From an uncultured Litoreibacter sp. (GTDB lineage: Bacteria > Pseudomonadota > Alphaproteobacteria > Rhodobacterales > Rhodobacteraceae), in the NCBI GenBank assembly GCA_938030665.1, contig CALHHY010000125.1:1-38899 (forward strand): a stretch of DNA of 38,899 bases. The letters run 5' to 3'. Each line of letters begins with the position of its first letter. Position 1 is the first letter of the stretch. The notes under the pieces were generated by a model that did not search any database, was not told where the DNA came from, and was given only the letters and a program-made list of their open reading frames with translations. The translations under genes were made by a program, and so were the position numbers. Shown in pieces: positions 16,148 to 24,236 of the stretch.

Positions 16148-16160
16148 GACATATAATGTC
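16148..16160. promoter_or_regulatory. Inverted repeat over a TATAAT box in the ilvE-petP region
   Basis: GACAT-ATA-ATGTC is a perfect 5-bp inverted repeat that contains TATAAT at 16152-16157. It lies 108 bases before petP and 54 before ilvE. A regulator binding here could block a promoter. A TTGCGC at 16126 is 20 bases away, rather long for a -35. A second candidate promoter for petP is TTGGAA (16192) with TAAACT (16215), spacing 17. Confidence 0.4.
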
Positions 16161-16267
16161 GCAAAAGCTGAGATTCGCTACCACTGGCGTCTTGGAAAGT
16201 CAACAAGGCTGACATAAACTGACTGTTAAGCCGGCACTGGTCCGGCGCGACGAGGAAAGGGCAGATC

Positions 16268-16783
16268 ATGGCAGATAGCGGCATGGGCGCAGGCCCGAGG
16301 CCCAGTGGCGAAAGCCTGCTGTTCTTGACCGACGACCAGCTGCGCCGGGGCATCGAGGCCATGTTTTTCGCCTATCGTGGCTTCACGGCAGACCCGGACC
16401 GCATACTGGCAGAAAAATCGTATGGCCGCGCGCATCACCGCGCCCTGCATTTTGTTCACCGGTCGCCCGGCACAACGGTCAATAACCTGCTCAATATTCT
16501 TGGCGTAACCAAGCAATCACTGAACCGGGTGCTGCGCACGCTGATCGAGGACGGGCTGGTGCAATCGAAGGTGGGCGTTCAGGACCGGCGGGAGCGCCAC
16601 CTTTTTCTCACCGAAGGAGGCGAGGCGCTGGAAAAGGTTCTGTCCGAGGCGCAGCGCAAGCGCATGCGCGCCGCTTACCGAGAGGCCGGACCGGAGGCTG
16701 TTGCAGGCTTCCGCCAGGTGCTACAACAAATCATGGACCCCGAAATGCGCAAACATTTTGATCAGTTGAAGGATGGTATGTGA
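16268..16783 (+). CDS. petP: MarR-family regulator, PetP-like
   Basis: 171 residues. A winged-helix DNA-binding domain is seen around residues 55-125 (HFVHRSPGTTVNNLLNILGVTKQSLNRVLRTLIEDGLV, with wing QDRRERHLFLTE), typical of MarR proteins. It overlaps the following OmpR-type response regulator by one base (TGATG). A MarR gene directly followed by a response regulator is the petP-petR arrangement known from Rhodobacter capsulatus, which influences cytochrome bc1 (petABC) expression and growth. AGGAAAGG precedes the start. The name rests on arrangement and family, not on a direct comparison. Confidence 0.82.
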   Translation: MADSGMGAGPRPSGESLLFLTDDQLRRGIEAMFFAYRGFTADPDRILAEKSYGRAHHRALHFVHRSPGTTVNNLLNILGVTKQSLNRVLRTLIEDGLVQSKVGVQDRRERHLFLTEGGEALEKVLSEAQRKRMRAAYREAGPEAVAGFRQVLQQIMDPEMRKHFDQLKDGM

Positions 16784-17484
16784 TGTCCCAGAACGACGCG
16801 CATTTGTTGATTGTCGATGATGACGAACGCATCCGCACGCTGTTGCAGCAGTTCTTGTCGCGCAACGGGTTCTGGACCACTGCCGCCCGCGATGCTGATC
16901 ATGCGCGCCGGCTGCTGGCTGGCCTGGATTTCGACCTGATCGTTCTGGACGTGATGATGCCCGGCGATGACGGGATCACCTTCACCAAGGAGCTGCGCAA
17001 GACGCAGGACACCCCCATTCTGCTGCTGACCGCCAAGGGCGAGTCGACGGACCGGATTTCGGGGTTGGAGGCCGGGGCGGATGACTACCTGCCGAAGCCT
17101 TTTGAGCCGAAGGAGCTTTTGCTACGCATCAACGCGATTCTACGCCGCGTGCCCCAGGGTGAGGAGGTCAACGACGCCCCCAAAGTCCTGCATCTGGGCG
17201 AAATTCGCTACGATATCGACCGGGGCGAGATGTGGCACGGCGATGATATGGTGCGGCTGACGGCGACCGAGGTCTCCTTGATGCGGATATTCTCCGCGCG
17301 GGTGGGGGAGCCGCTTTCCCGTTCCAAGCTGGTGGAAGATCTGGGGCGCGACAAGGGGCAGGCGCAGGAACGCGCGGTGGATGTGCAGATCACCCGGCTG
17401 CGCCGCAAGATCGAGGCCGACCCGAAGCAGCCCCGCTATTTGCAGACGGTGCGCGGAGCGGGCTACATGCTGGCACCTGATTGA
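16783..17484 (+). CDS. petR: OmpR-family response regulator, PetR-like
   Basis: 233 residues. Receiver domain: acidic pocket D12-D14, phospho-acceptor D56 in LIVLDVMMPG, T83 and K105 in LPKPF. The C-terminal winged helix (about residues 135-230) contains LTATEVSLMRIFSARVG and the recognition segment RAVDVQITRLRRKIE, ending with the family-typical YLQTVRGAGYML. It should bind DNA as a phosphorylated dimer. There is no histidine kinase in the neighbourhood, as in R. capsulatus. I start at ATG 16783, one base overlapping petP; GTG at 16780 is the alternative. Confidence 0.9.
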   Translation: MSQNDAHLLIVDDDERIRTLLQQFLSRNGFWTTAARDADHARRLLAGLDFDLIVLDVMMPGDDGITFTKELRKTQDTPILLLTAKGESTDRISGLEAGADDYLPKPFEPKELLLRINAILRRVPQGEEVNDAPKVLHLGEIRYDIDRGEMWHGDDMVRLTATEVSLMRIFSARVGEPLSRSKLVEDLGRDKGQAQERAVDVQITRLRRKIEADPKQPRYLQTVRGAGYMLAPD

Positions 17485-17521
17485 GCGCGCCGGATTTGAG
17501 TATTTTTGAAGCAGTGATGAC

Positions 17522-18457
17522 ATGACGACAGCGCTCCTGACCCATGAAGACGGCCTGAACCACGTGACGCCCCCCGGCCATCCCGAACGGGTGGACCGGC
17601 TGATGGCGATCTATGCCGCACTTGATACGATCGAGGACCCGGCCTTAGTGCGGGTCGCGCCGCCCTTGGGGTCCGAGGCCGATGTGCTGCTGTGCCATCC
17701 ACAAAGCTACATTGACAAGATCAAGGCGGCGGCCCCCGATAGCGGCACGGCGGCGCTGGATGCCGATACGCATATGTCGCCCGGATCGGTGCAGGCCGCG
17801 TTTCGCGCGGTTGGGGCCGTGACCAAGGCGGTGGACGTCGTACTGGATGAGGAGGCGCAAAACGCCTTCGCCGCGATGCGCCCGCCTGGCCACCATGCGG
17901 AGACGGCAACTCAGATGGGGTTCTGCCTGTTTGGCAATGTGGCCATTGCCGCGAAACACGCGCTAGAGCGGCATGGGCTGTCGCGCGTGGCGGTCGTGGA
18001 CTTCGACGTGCATCACGGCAACGGGACGCAGGACTTGCTGTGGGATGAGGGGCGCACGCAGTTTATCTCCTCCCACCAGATGCCGTTATGGCCCGGCAGC
18101 GGCGAGCCGAGCGAGCGGGGCGCGCATGACAACGTCATCAACCTGCCGCTGCCCCCTGAATCGGGTGGCGCCAAGATGCGGCAGGTCTATGAGGCGCAGG
18201 TTTTCCCGGCGCTTGACGCCTTCAAGCCGGAGCTGGTGCTGATATCGGCCGGCTTCGACGCCCATGCACGCGACCCGCTGGCCAACCTGAACTGGGTGGA
18301 GGGTGATTTCGCCTGGGTCACGGGGCGGCTATGCGACATCGCGGATGCGCATTGCGCGGGGCGGGTCGTCTCGACTCTGGAGGGCGGATATGATTTGCAG
18401 GCGCTGGCCGCGTCGACCAAGGCGCATCTGGAAGTTCTGATCGCGAGGGGCAAATGA
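17522..18457 (+). CDS. Histone deacetylase family amidohydrolase
   Basis: 311 residues, a zinc amidohydrolase of the HDAC/acetylpolyamine amidohydrolase superfamily. Active-site pieces are present: HH at 124-125 in PPGHHAE, the zinc ligands D162 and H164 in VVDFDVHHGNGTQ, and D246 in SAGFDAH. Bacterial members remove acetyl groups from acetylpolyamines, acetoin-related compounds or lysines; no choice can be made here. The gene overlaps xseB by 4 bases (ATGA), forming the HDAC-xseB-ispA-dxs run that is common in Rhodobacterales. The start at 17522 follows petR by 37 bases, so readthrough from petPR is possible. Confidence 0.93.
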   Translation: MTTALLTHEDGLNHVTPPGHPERVDRLMAIYAALDTIEDPALVRVAPPLGSEADVLLCHPQSYIDKIKAAAPDSGTAALDADTHMSPGSVQAAFRAVGAVTKAVDVVLDEEAQNAFAAMRPPGHHAETATQMGFCLFGNVAIAAKHALERHGLSRVAVVDFDVHHGNGTQDLLWDEGRTQFISSHQMPLWPGSGEPSERGAHDNVINLPLPPESGGAKMRQVYEAQVFPALDAFKPELVLISAGFDAHARDPLANLNWVEGDFAWVTGRLCDIADAHCAGRVVSTLEGGYDLQALAASTKAHLEVLIARGK

Positions 18458-18693
18458 CCGATACACCAGTGGCAGAGATGTCCTTTGAACAGGCGATGAC
18501 CGAGCTGGAAGGCGTTGTGGACCGGCTGGAACGCGGCGAGGTGCCTTTGGACGAGTCCATCAAGCTGTACGAACGCGGGGCTGAGCTGAAAAAGCGCTGC
18601 GAGGCCAAACTGACCGAGGCCGAGGAAAAGGTCGCGCAGATCACCACGGAAGCTGGCAAGGCCACCGGGACCACCCCCGTTCAGGGCATGTAA
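18454..18693 (+). CDS. xseB: Exodeoxyribonuclease VII small subunit
   Basis: 79 residues, normal for XseB. The protein begins with a short polar tail, then SFEQAMTELEGVVDRLERGEVPLDESIKLYERGAELKKRC spread over residues ~10-50, the family's helical hairpin by which several small subunits wrap the catalytic large subunit XseA. The complex degrades single-stranded DNA. XseA is not in this window. It overlaps the HDAC-like gene by 4 bases and its stop is immediately followed by the ispA ATG, a tight operon arrangement with ispA and dxs that is widespread in proteobacteria. Confidence 0.96.
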   Translation: MTDTPVAEMSFEQAMTELEGVVDRLERGEVPLDESIKLYERGAELKKRCEAKLTEAEEKVAQITTEAGKATGTTPVQGM

Positions 18694-19557
18694 ATGTTCG
18701 ACGCCGCGCTGAAAGACGCGCAGACGCGGGTTCAGACCGCATTGGAAGAGGCGATGGCGGGGCTGGACGGCACGGTTGCAGATGCCATGCGCTACACCTG
18801 TCGGGGCGGAAAACGGCTGCGGGCCTTTCTGGTGGTGGAAAGCGCCCGGCTGCATGACGTGGCGCCGGCTGAGGCCGACCGGGCGGCGGCGGCGATTGAG
18901 GCTGTGCATGCCTATTCGCTGGTTCATGACGACCTGCCTTGCATGGATGATGACGCGCTGAGACGCGGCAACCCAACAGTGCATGTCAAATGGGATGAGG
19001 CCATCGCGGTGCTGACGGGCGACGCGCTGCAGACGCTGGCTTTTGCGCTTTTGGCTGACGCTCGCACCGGACCTGCGGATGTGCAGGTTGCGCTGATCGC
19101 ATCACTTGCCAAGGCCTCTGGCGCGGACGGCATGGTGCTCGGCCAAGTGCTGGATATCGAGGCAGAGACCGCCCCCACCCCGCTTACGCTGGACCAGATC
19201 ACCCGCCTTCAAGCAGGAAAGACCGGCGCGTTGATCGAATGGTCGGCCTGCGCCGGGGCGCTGATGGGCCGTGCAGACCCGGCCCCGCTGCGCAGCTACG
19301 CCCGCGCCCTTGGCCTTGCCTTTCAGATTGCCGACGACATCTTGGATATCGAGGGGGACGCGGCGCTGGCAGGCAAGAGGCTGCAAAAGGACGCGGAAGC
19401 GGGCAAGGCCACTTTCGTGTCGCTTCTCGGCATGGAAGCGGCCAAGGCGCGCGCTACCTGTCTGGTGGCTGAGGCGCAGGCGGCGCTGGCACCATATGGC
19501 CCGGCGGCGGAGAACCTGAAAGCCGCTGCCCAATTTGTGATCTCGCGCAACACCTGA
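18694..19557 (+). CDS. ispA: Farnesyl/geranyl diphosphate synthase
   Basis: 287 residues. Trans-prenyl diphosphate synthase condensing isopentenyl diphosphate with dimethylallyl and geranyl diphosphate. The first Asp-rich motif is DDLPCMDDD (D79 onward) with LRRG after it, the second is DDILD (D214-D218), and the substrate-binding GGKRLR lies at residues 38-43. The residues before the first motif (HAYSLVH) and the 6-residue spacing inside it fit short-chain, farnesyl-type bacterial enzymes. It directly abuts xseB and is followed after 23 bases by dxs, so the operon supplies precursors for quinones, carotenoids and undecaprenyl lipids. Confidence 0.95.
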   Translation: MFDAALKDAQTRVQTALEEAMAGLDGTVADAMRYTCRGGKRLRAFLVVESARLHDVAPAEADRAAAAIEAVHAYSLVHDDLPCMDDDALRRGNPTVHVKWDEAIAVLTGDALQTLAFALLADARTGPADVQVALIASLAKASGADGMVLGQVLDIEAETAPTPLTLDQITRLQAGKTGALIEWSACAGALMGRADPAPLRSYARALGLAFQIADDILDIEGDAALAGKRLQKDAEAGKATFVSLLGMEAAKARATCLVAEAQAALAPYGPAAENLKAAAQFVISRNT

Positions 19558-19580
19558 GGCCGCGCGGAAAGGCGTAGACG

Positions 19581-21509
19581 ATGACAGACAGACCCTCCAC
19601 CCCCACGCTTGACCGGGTCACCTTCCCCGCCGACATGAAGGTTCTGAGCGATGCCGAGCTGACGCAGCTGGCAGATGAGCTTCGCGCTGAGACCGTTTCT
19701 GCTGTCTCGGAAACAGGGGGTCATCTGGGCGCGGGCCTGGGCGTGGTCGAACTGACCGTAGCGCTGCATGCGGTGTTCGAGACGCCGAAAGACCGACTGA
19801 TCTGGGACGTGTCGCATCAATGCTACCCGCATAAAATCCTGACCGGTCGGCGCGACCGCATTCGCAGCCTGCGCATGAAGGGCGGGCTGTCGGGCTTCAC
19901 CAAAAGATCCGAGAGCCCCTACGACCCGTTTGGCGCGGCGCATAGCTCCACCTCGATTTCGGCAGCACTTGGCATGGCGGTCGCGCGCGATCTAGGCGGC
20001 GCGCCTGAGCATGGCATAGGTGATTGCATCGCGGTGATCGGTGACGGCTCGATGAGCGCGGGCATGGCCTATGAGGCGATGAACAATGCGGGCCATCTGG
20101 GCAAGCGGCTGATCGTGATCCTCAATGACAACGAGATGAGCATCGCCCCGCCTGTGGGGGCCATGTCGACCTATCTGTCGCGCCTCTATGCGGGTGCGCC
20201 GTTTCAGGAATTCAAGGCGGCGGCCAAAGGTGCCGTGTCGCTGTTGCCGCCACCTTTTCAGGAAGGGGCGCGCCGCGCGAAGGAGATGCTGAAAGGCATG
20301 ACCGTCGGCGGCACGATGTTTGAGGAGCTTGGGTTTTCCTACGTGGGGCCGATTGACGGGCATGACATGGAGCAGCTTCTGGCCGTTCTGCGCACGGTCA
20401 AGGATCGCGCGACCGGGCCGATCCTGATCCACGCAATCACAAAGAAGGGCAAGGGCTATGCGCCCGCCGAGGCGGCGATGGACCGGGGGCATGCGACTGC
20501 CAAGTTTGACGTGGTCACCGGCAAGCAGAAAAAGGCACAATCTAACGCGCCCAGCTACACCTCGGTCTTTGCCAAGGCGCTGATCCGGGAGGCAGAGGCC
20601 GATAGCAAGGTCGTGGCCATTACCGCCGCCATGCCCGATGGCACAGGGCTGAACCTGTTCGATCAGCGCTATCCCTCGCGCTGTTTTGACGTGGGCATTG
20701 CCGAACAGCACGCGGTCACCTTTGCCGCCGGGTTGGCTGCGGGCGGGATGAAGCCGTTCTGCGCGCTTTATTCAACCTTCCTGCAGCGGGGTTACGATCA
20801 GGTGGTCCATGACGTCGCAATCCAGCGGCTGCCCGTGCGCTTTGCCATCGACCGGGCCGGGCTAGTGGGCGCGGATGGCGCGACCCATGCCGGCAGCTTC
20901 GACATTGCCTATCTAGCAAACCTGCCCGGCATGGTGGTGATGGCGGCGGCTGACGAGGCGGAGCTGGTTCATATGGTGGCGACGGCGGTGGCGCATGAGG
21001 ACGGCCCGATCGCCTTCCGCTTCCCGCGCGGCGAAGGGGTTGGCGTTGACCTGCCCGAGAAAGGCGAACCGCTGGAGATCGGCAAGGGCCGGATGATCCA
21101 GCACGGCGCACGCATTGCCATCCTGTCCTTTGGCACGCGCCTTAAGGAAGTGCAGGAGGCCGCCGAACATCTGGCCGCTAAGGGCATCACGCCCACGATT
21201 GCCGACGCCCGATTTGCCAAGCCGTTGGACCGTGACCTGATCCTGCAGCTTGCCCGCGACCATGAGGCGCTGATCACGATTGAGGAGGGCGCGATTGGCG
21301 GTTTCGGCTCGCATGTGGCTCAGCTGCTGGCGGAAGAGGCGGTGTTTGACGGGGGGCTGAAATTCCGCTCCATGGTGCTGCCTGATATCTTCATCGACCA
21401 GGCCAGCCCCGCTGATATGTACGCAACCGCCGCAATGAATGCAGAGCATATCGTCGCCAAGGTGCTGCATGTTTTGGGCGTGGCTGATCTGGGTGCGAAG
21501 CGGGCCTAG
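19581..21509 (+). CDS. dxs: 1-deoxy-D-xylulose-5-phosphate synthase
   Basis: 642 residues, normal. Thiamine-diphosphate enzyme joining pyruvate and glyceraldehyde-3-phosphate, first step of the non-mevalonate isoprenoid pathway. Seen: [17 protein letters not shown] and [11 protein letters not shown] (substrate/cofactor His residues) near the N-terminus, the ThDP/Mg motif [18 protein letters not shown] about residues 154-171, GPIDGHD, then the pyrimidine domain with [17 protein letters not shown] and a C-terminal transketolase domain. A GGAAAGG ribosome site precedes ATG 19581. Placing dxs right after ispA makes this a two-enzyme isoprenoid supply operon. Confidence 0.97.
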   Translation: MTDRPSTPTLDRVTFPADMKVLSDAELTQLADELRAETVSAVSETGGHLGAGLGVVELTVALHAVFETPKDRLIWDVSHQCYPHKILTGRRDRIRSLRMKGGLSGFTKRSESPYDPFGAAHSSTSISAALGMAVARDLGGAPEHGIGDCIAVIGDGSMSAGMAYEAMNNAGHLGKRLIVILNDNEMSIAPPVGAMSTYLSRLYAGAPFQEFKAAAKGAVSLLPPPFQEGARRAKEMLKGMTVGGTMFEELGFSYVGPIDGHDMEQLLAVLRTVKDRATGPILIHAITKKGKGYAPAEAAMDRGHATAKFDVVTGKQKKAQSNAPSYTSVFAKALIREAEADSKVVAITAAMPDGTGLNLFDQRYPSRCFDVGIAEQHAVTFAAGLAAGGMKPFCALYSTFLQRGYDQVVHDVAIQRLPVRFAIDRAGLVGADGATHAGSFDIAYLANLPGMVVMAAADEAELVHMVATAVAHEDGPIAFRFPRGEGVGVDLPEKGEPLEIGKGRMIQHGARIAILSFGTRLKEVQEAAEHLAAKGITPTIADARFAKPLDRDLILQLARDHEALITIEEGAIGGFGSHVAQLLAEEAVFDGGLKFRSMVLPDIFIDQASPADMYATAAMNAEHIVAKVLHVLGVADLGAKRA

Positions 21510-21581
21510 CGCGGCGTCACGGTTTACCAAGGCGCGGTAAGTGCTACCTTGTCTCTAGGTTTTCGGGGGAGGAGCGCCAAC

Positions 21582-22271
21582 ATGGATCAGACATCACCGA
21601 CACTGCGCTACGTACGCTGGATCATCTTCGGGCTGACCTTCACCGTTTTCGTCTACAAGATGCTGACGACGGATTGGGGCTTTTTCGGCGGCCCATTCCG
21701 CTTTCTCACCATCTGGGGATTGGCTGCGTCGACGCTGGCGGCGTGGTTCATGCTGCGCCTGTCCATGGGGTGGAGCACCTCGCGTCACGAGGTCTTCGCC
21801 TCTGTCACGACGGTGCTGAACCTGACTGTGCTTTTGATGTACTGGAAGATATATTTTGAGGATCCGGCGCTGTTTTACGGCGTCGATGGGTCGCCCGCGC
21901 CTTGGTATGACGAATATTTTCTGCACGGTTTGGGGCCGGCCATGCAGATCACTGACGCGCTGTTTCTGCTGGGTGCCTTCACGCGCATCAAGAGGGTGGC
22001 GGTGTGGGTCACCGCGCTGCCCATTGCCTATCTCTGCTGGATTGAGCTGATTGTCGCGCCGCTCAATACGTCGCCTGTGGGCTCCGTCACGCAAGGGTTG
22101 CCTTATCTGTTTCTCAACAATCTCGATGTCAGCGCGCGGGCCATGTTCTACCTGAGCACGACGATCACCATGCTCGTACTGATGCTCATCGCCTGGGGCG
22201 TCGCTGCCGCAGTCAGGAGGGGTCGCCGCGTTCCCGCAACAGGGCCTCGATCTTCTCCAACCGCTCCTTGA
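21582..22271 (+). CDS. Six-TM membrane protein, possibly FAR-17a/AIG1-like
   Basis: 229 residues with about six hydrophobic segments (first WIIFGLTFTVFVYKML, last MLVLMLIAWGVAAAV). A loop His in YFLHGLGPAMQITDALFLLG and the following PIAYLCWIEL resemble the FAR-17a/AIG1-like (Pr6Pr) membrane proteins; some eukaryotic members hydrolyse fatty-acid esters, but bacterial ones are unknown. This family link is tentative. Start chosen at ATG 21582 with GGAGG 8 bases upstream; an earlier in-frame codon at 21549 precedes the ribosome site. The last 19 codons (a basic, low-complexity tail) run antisense over the end of the convergent channel gene. Confidence 0.75.
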   Translation: MDQTSPTLRYVRWIIFGLTFTVFVYKMLTTDWGFFGGPFRFLTIWGLAASTLAAWFMLRLSMGWSTSRHEVFASVTTVLNLTVLLMYWKIYFEDPALFYGVDGSPAPWYDEYFLHGLGPAMQITDALFLLGAFTRIKRVAVWVTALPIAYLCWIELIVAPLNTSPVGSVTQGLPYLFLNNLDVSARAMFYLSTTITMLVLMLIAWGVAAAVRRGRRVPATGPRSSPTAP

Positions 22272-22992
22272 TCTCGTCGCGGTAGGCGTCGGTGCGCTCA
22301 TTATCCTCAGCGGAATGGGCGTCCTGCATGGAGTTCACGATGAGGCCCACCAGAAGGTTCACCACCGCGAATGTGGTGACCATGATGAAGGGGACGAAGA
22401 ACATCCAAGCATAGGGGTAGATCTCCATCACCGGGCGGACGATGCCCATGGACCAGCTTTCCAGCGTCATGATCTGAAACAGCGAGTAGCCTGAATTGCC
22501 AAGATCGCCGAACCATTGCGGGAAGCTGTCACTGAATAGCTTCGTGGCCATGACGGAGCCGATGTAGAAGATCAGCGCCATCAGCAGAAAGACCGATCCC
22601 ATGCCGGGCAGCGCGGTGATCAGCCCTTCGACCACCCGTTTCAGCGACGGCGCGACGGAGACGACGCGCAACAGGCGCAATACGCGCAGTGCGCGCAGGA
22701 CAGACAATCCTTCGGAGCCCGGTATCAGCGAAATACCGACGATCACGAAATCAAACAGGTTCCAGCCATTGCGGAAGAAGGCGAGGCCGAAGGCGTAGAG
22801 CTTCAGCAAAATCTCGATCACGAAAATAGCAAGGCAGATGCGGTCGAGCATCAGGATCAACGGCCCCGCGACATTCATTACGGCAGGCATCGTCTCCAAC
22901 CCCAACAGGACCGCGTTGAACAGGATGACGCCCAGGATGGAGTAGCGGAAACGGTTGCTTTCCAGCAGAATTTGAAGCTTGTCACGGGACAC
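22213..22992 (-). CDS. Voltage-gated sodium channel, NaChBac/NavAb type
   Basis: 259 residues from GTG 22992, with AGGAGA about 10 bases upstream; the longer frame to 23100 lies inside the methyltransferase gene. Six membrane segments: S1-S3 in residues 15-90, S4 voltage sensor with Arg at 100, 103, 106 and 109 (spaced by three), then S5, pore and S6. The selectivity filter is TLESWSM (176-182), identical to the filter of the sodium channel NavAb as I remember it. A cytoplasmic helix (EIKERLEKIEALL) at the C-terminus is the expected four-helix bundle. In marine bacteria such channels may serve sodium entry for motility or pH control. It lies 26 bases after the RNA methyltransferase gene, probably co-transcribed. 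Confidence 0.95.
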   Translation of the reverse strand: MSRDKLQILLESNRFRYSILGVILFNAVLLGLETMPAVMNVAGPLILMLDRICLAIFVIEILLKLYAFGLAFFRNGWNLFDFVIVGISLIPGSEGLSVLRALRVLRLLRVVSVAPSLKRVVEGLITALPGMGSVFLLMALIFYIGSVMATKLFSDSFPQWFGDLGNSGYSLFQIMTLESWSMGIVRPVMEIYPYAWMFFVPFIMVTTFAVVNLLVGLIVNSMQDAHSAEDNERTDAYRDEIKERLEKIEALLRERGDPS

Positions 22993-23018
22993 TTTGATGC
23001 GCTCTCCTAAAACGGGTC

Positions 23019-24230
23019 TCAGGCCATATGGGCGCGCGTGAACTGCGCTGCAAGCTCGACATGTGTGGACCAGCGAAATTGATCCACCGGCTGCACCCAA
23101 TCGAGGCTGTAGCCACCACTTATGAATATTTCCGCATCACGCGCAAAAGTCACAGGGTTGCAGGAAACGGCGGCAACACGCGCCACGCCCGAGGCTGCTA
23201 ATTCGATGCTTTGGGCCTCCGCGCCTGCGCGGGGCGGGTCGATGATCGCGGCGTCGGTTTTGCGCAATTCGCTCGGCAGAACGGGGCGGCGGAACAGGTC
23301 GCGCGCCTCGGCGGTGACCTTTTTCAGCCCCTGCGCCTGTCGCCAGCCCTGATCTAAGGCGTGGATCAGGTCAGCTTCCCCCTCCAGCGCCCACACCTCG
23401 GTGGTTTGGGCGGCGGGAAGGGCGAAGGTGCCGCAGCCCGCAAAAAGGTCAACCACCTGCTTTGCGTCGCCCAATGCTTCCGCAACGCATGCTGTCAGCA
23501 CCGCTTGCCCATGCGCGGTGGCCTGTAGAAACGCACCCGGTGGCGGGGTGACTGAGGCCGGGCCAAATTGTTGCGCGGGCGGGGCGCGCAGGCCGATCAC
23601 CTCCCCGTCCCAGGCGAGGCGGGCGAAGCCTACGCGGTCGGCCAACGCGGCGGCCTGAAGGCTGGCCTGTGGTTCAACCGGTTTGCAGCCGCGCATGTCC
23701 AGATCAATCCCGTTGTCGGACAGGTTGATCACCAGTTCCAGCGGGGCCTTGCGGGAGGCCGCGATGACGGTCAATTCTTCCAATGCCGGGATCGCGGCCA
23801 TGATCGTGGGGTCCAGCAGCTGGCAATCTGGCACCTCGATCAGCACGTCTGAGGCGCGGGCGTGAAAGCCCACCATCGCGCCCGATTTGGTGCGTTTGCC
23901 ATGCAGCGTGGCGCGCCTGCGGCTATGAGGGGGGGAGGTCAGAATGGGCCTGATCTCCGTCTTGATCCCGCGCGCGGCGAGGCCTGTCCGGATGATGTTG
24001 GTTTTCCATTCAGCCACGAAGGCGTCATTGGCATGCTGCATGGCGCAACCGCCGCAGCTTTTGAAGTGCCGGCAAGGCGGTTTTACCCGATGGGCGGAAG
24101 GGGTGACGATGCGCGCGGCACCATCTGGGCCAAGCGTGATCTCTTCGCCGGGCAGGACGCGCGGGAAAGGGCCGGCATCCTCGGCCATGCCCTCGCCTGC
24201 GGCGGTGATCCGGGTGATTTTCAGTGTCAT
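23019..24230 (-). CDS. RlmD/RumA-like 23S rRNA (uracil-5-)-methyltransferase
   Basis: 403 residues. SAM-dependent methyltransferase with an iron-sulfur cluster: C53, C59, C62 (CRHFKSCGGC) and probably C136 in PDCQLL. The SAM-binding motif is DLFAGCGTF (261-269), a DPPRAGA motif lies at 331-337, and the catalytic Cys is C357 in AVSCNPVTFARD, which attacks C6 of the target uracil. The N-terminal OB/TRAM-like part is short. Which uridine is modified (U1939, U747 or a tRNA position) cannot be decided. It starts 6 bases after the second ABC subunit and precedes the sodium channel gene. Confidence 0.92.
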   Translation of the reverse strand: MTLKITRITAAGEGMAEDAGPFPRVLPGEEITLGPDGAARIVTPSAHRVKPPCRHFKSCGGCAMQHANDAFVAEWKTNIIRTGLAARGIKTEIRPILTSPPHSRRRATLHGKRTKSGAMVGFHARASDVLIEVPDCQLLDPTIMAAIPALEELTVIAASRKAPLELVINLSDNGIDLDMRGCKPVEPQASLQAAALADRVGFARLAWDGEVIGLRAPPAQQFGPASVTPPPGAFLQATAHGQAVLTACVAEALGDAKQVVDLFAGCGTFALPAAQTTEVWALEGEADLIHALDQGWRQAQGLKKVTAEARDLFRRPVLPSELRKTDAAIIDPPRAGAEAQSIELAASGVARVAAVSCNPVTFARDAEIFISGGYSLDWVQPVDQFRWSTHVELAAQFTRAHMA

Positions 24231-24236
24231 GCGGGG

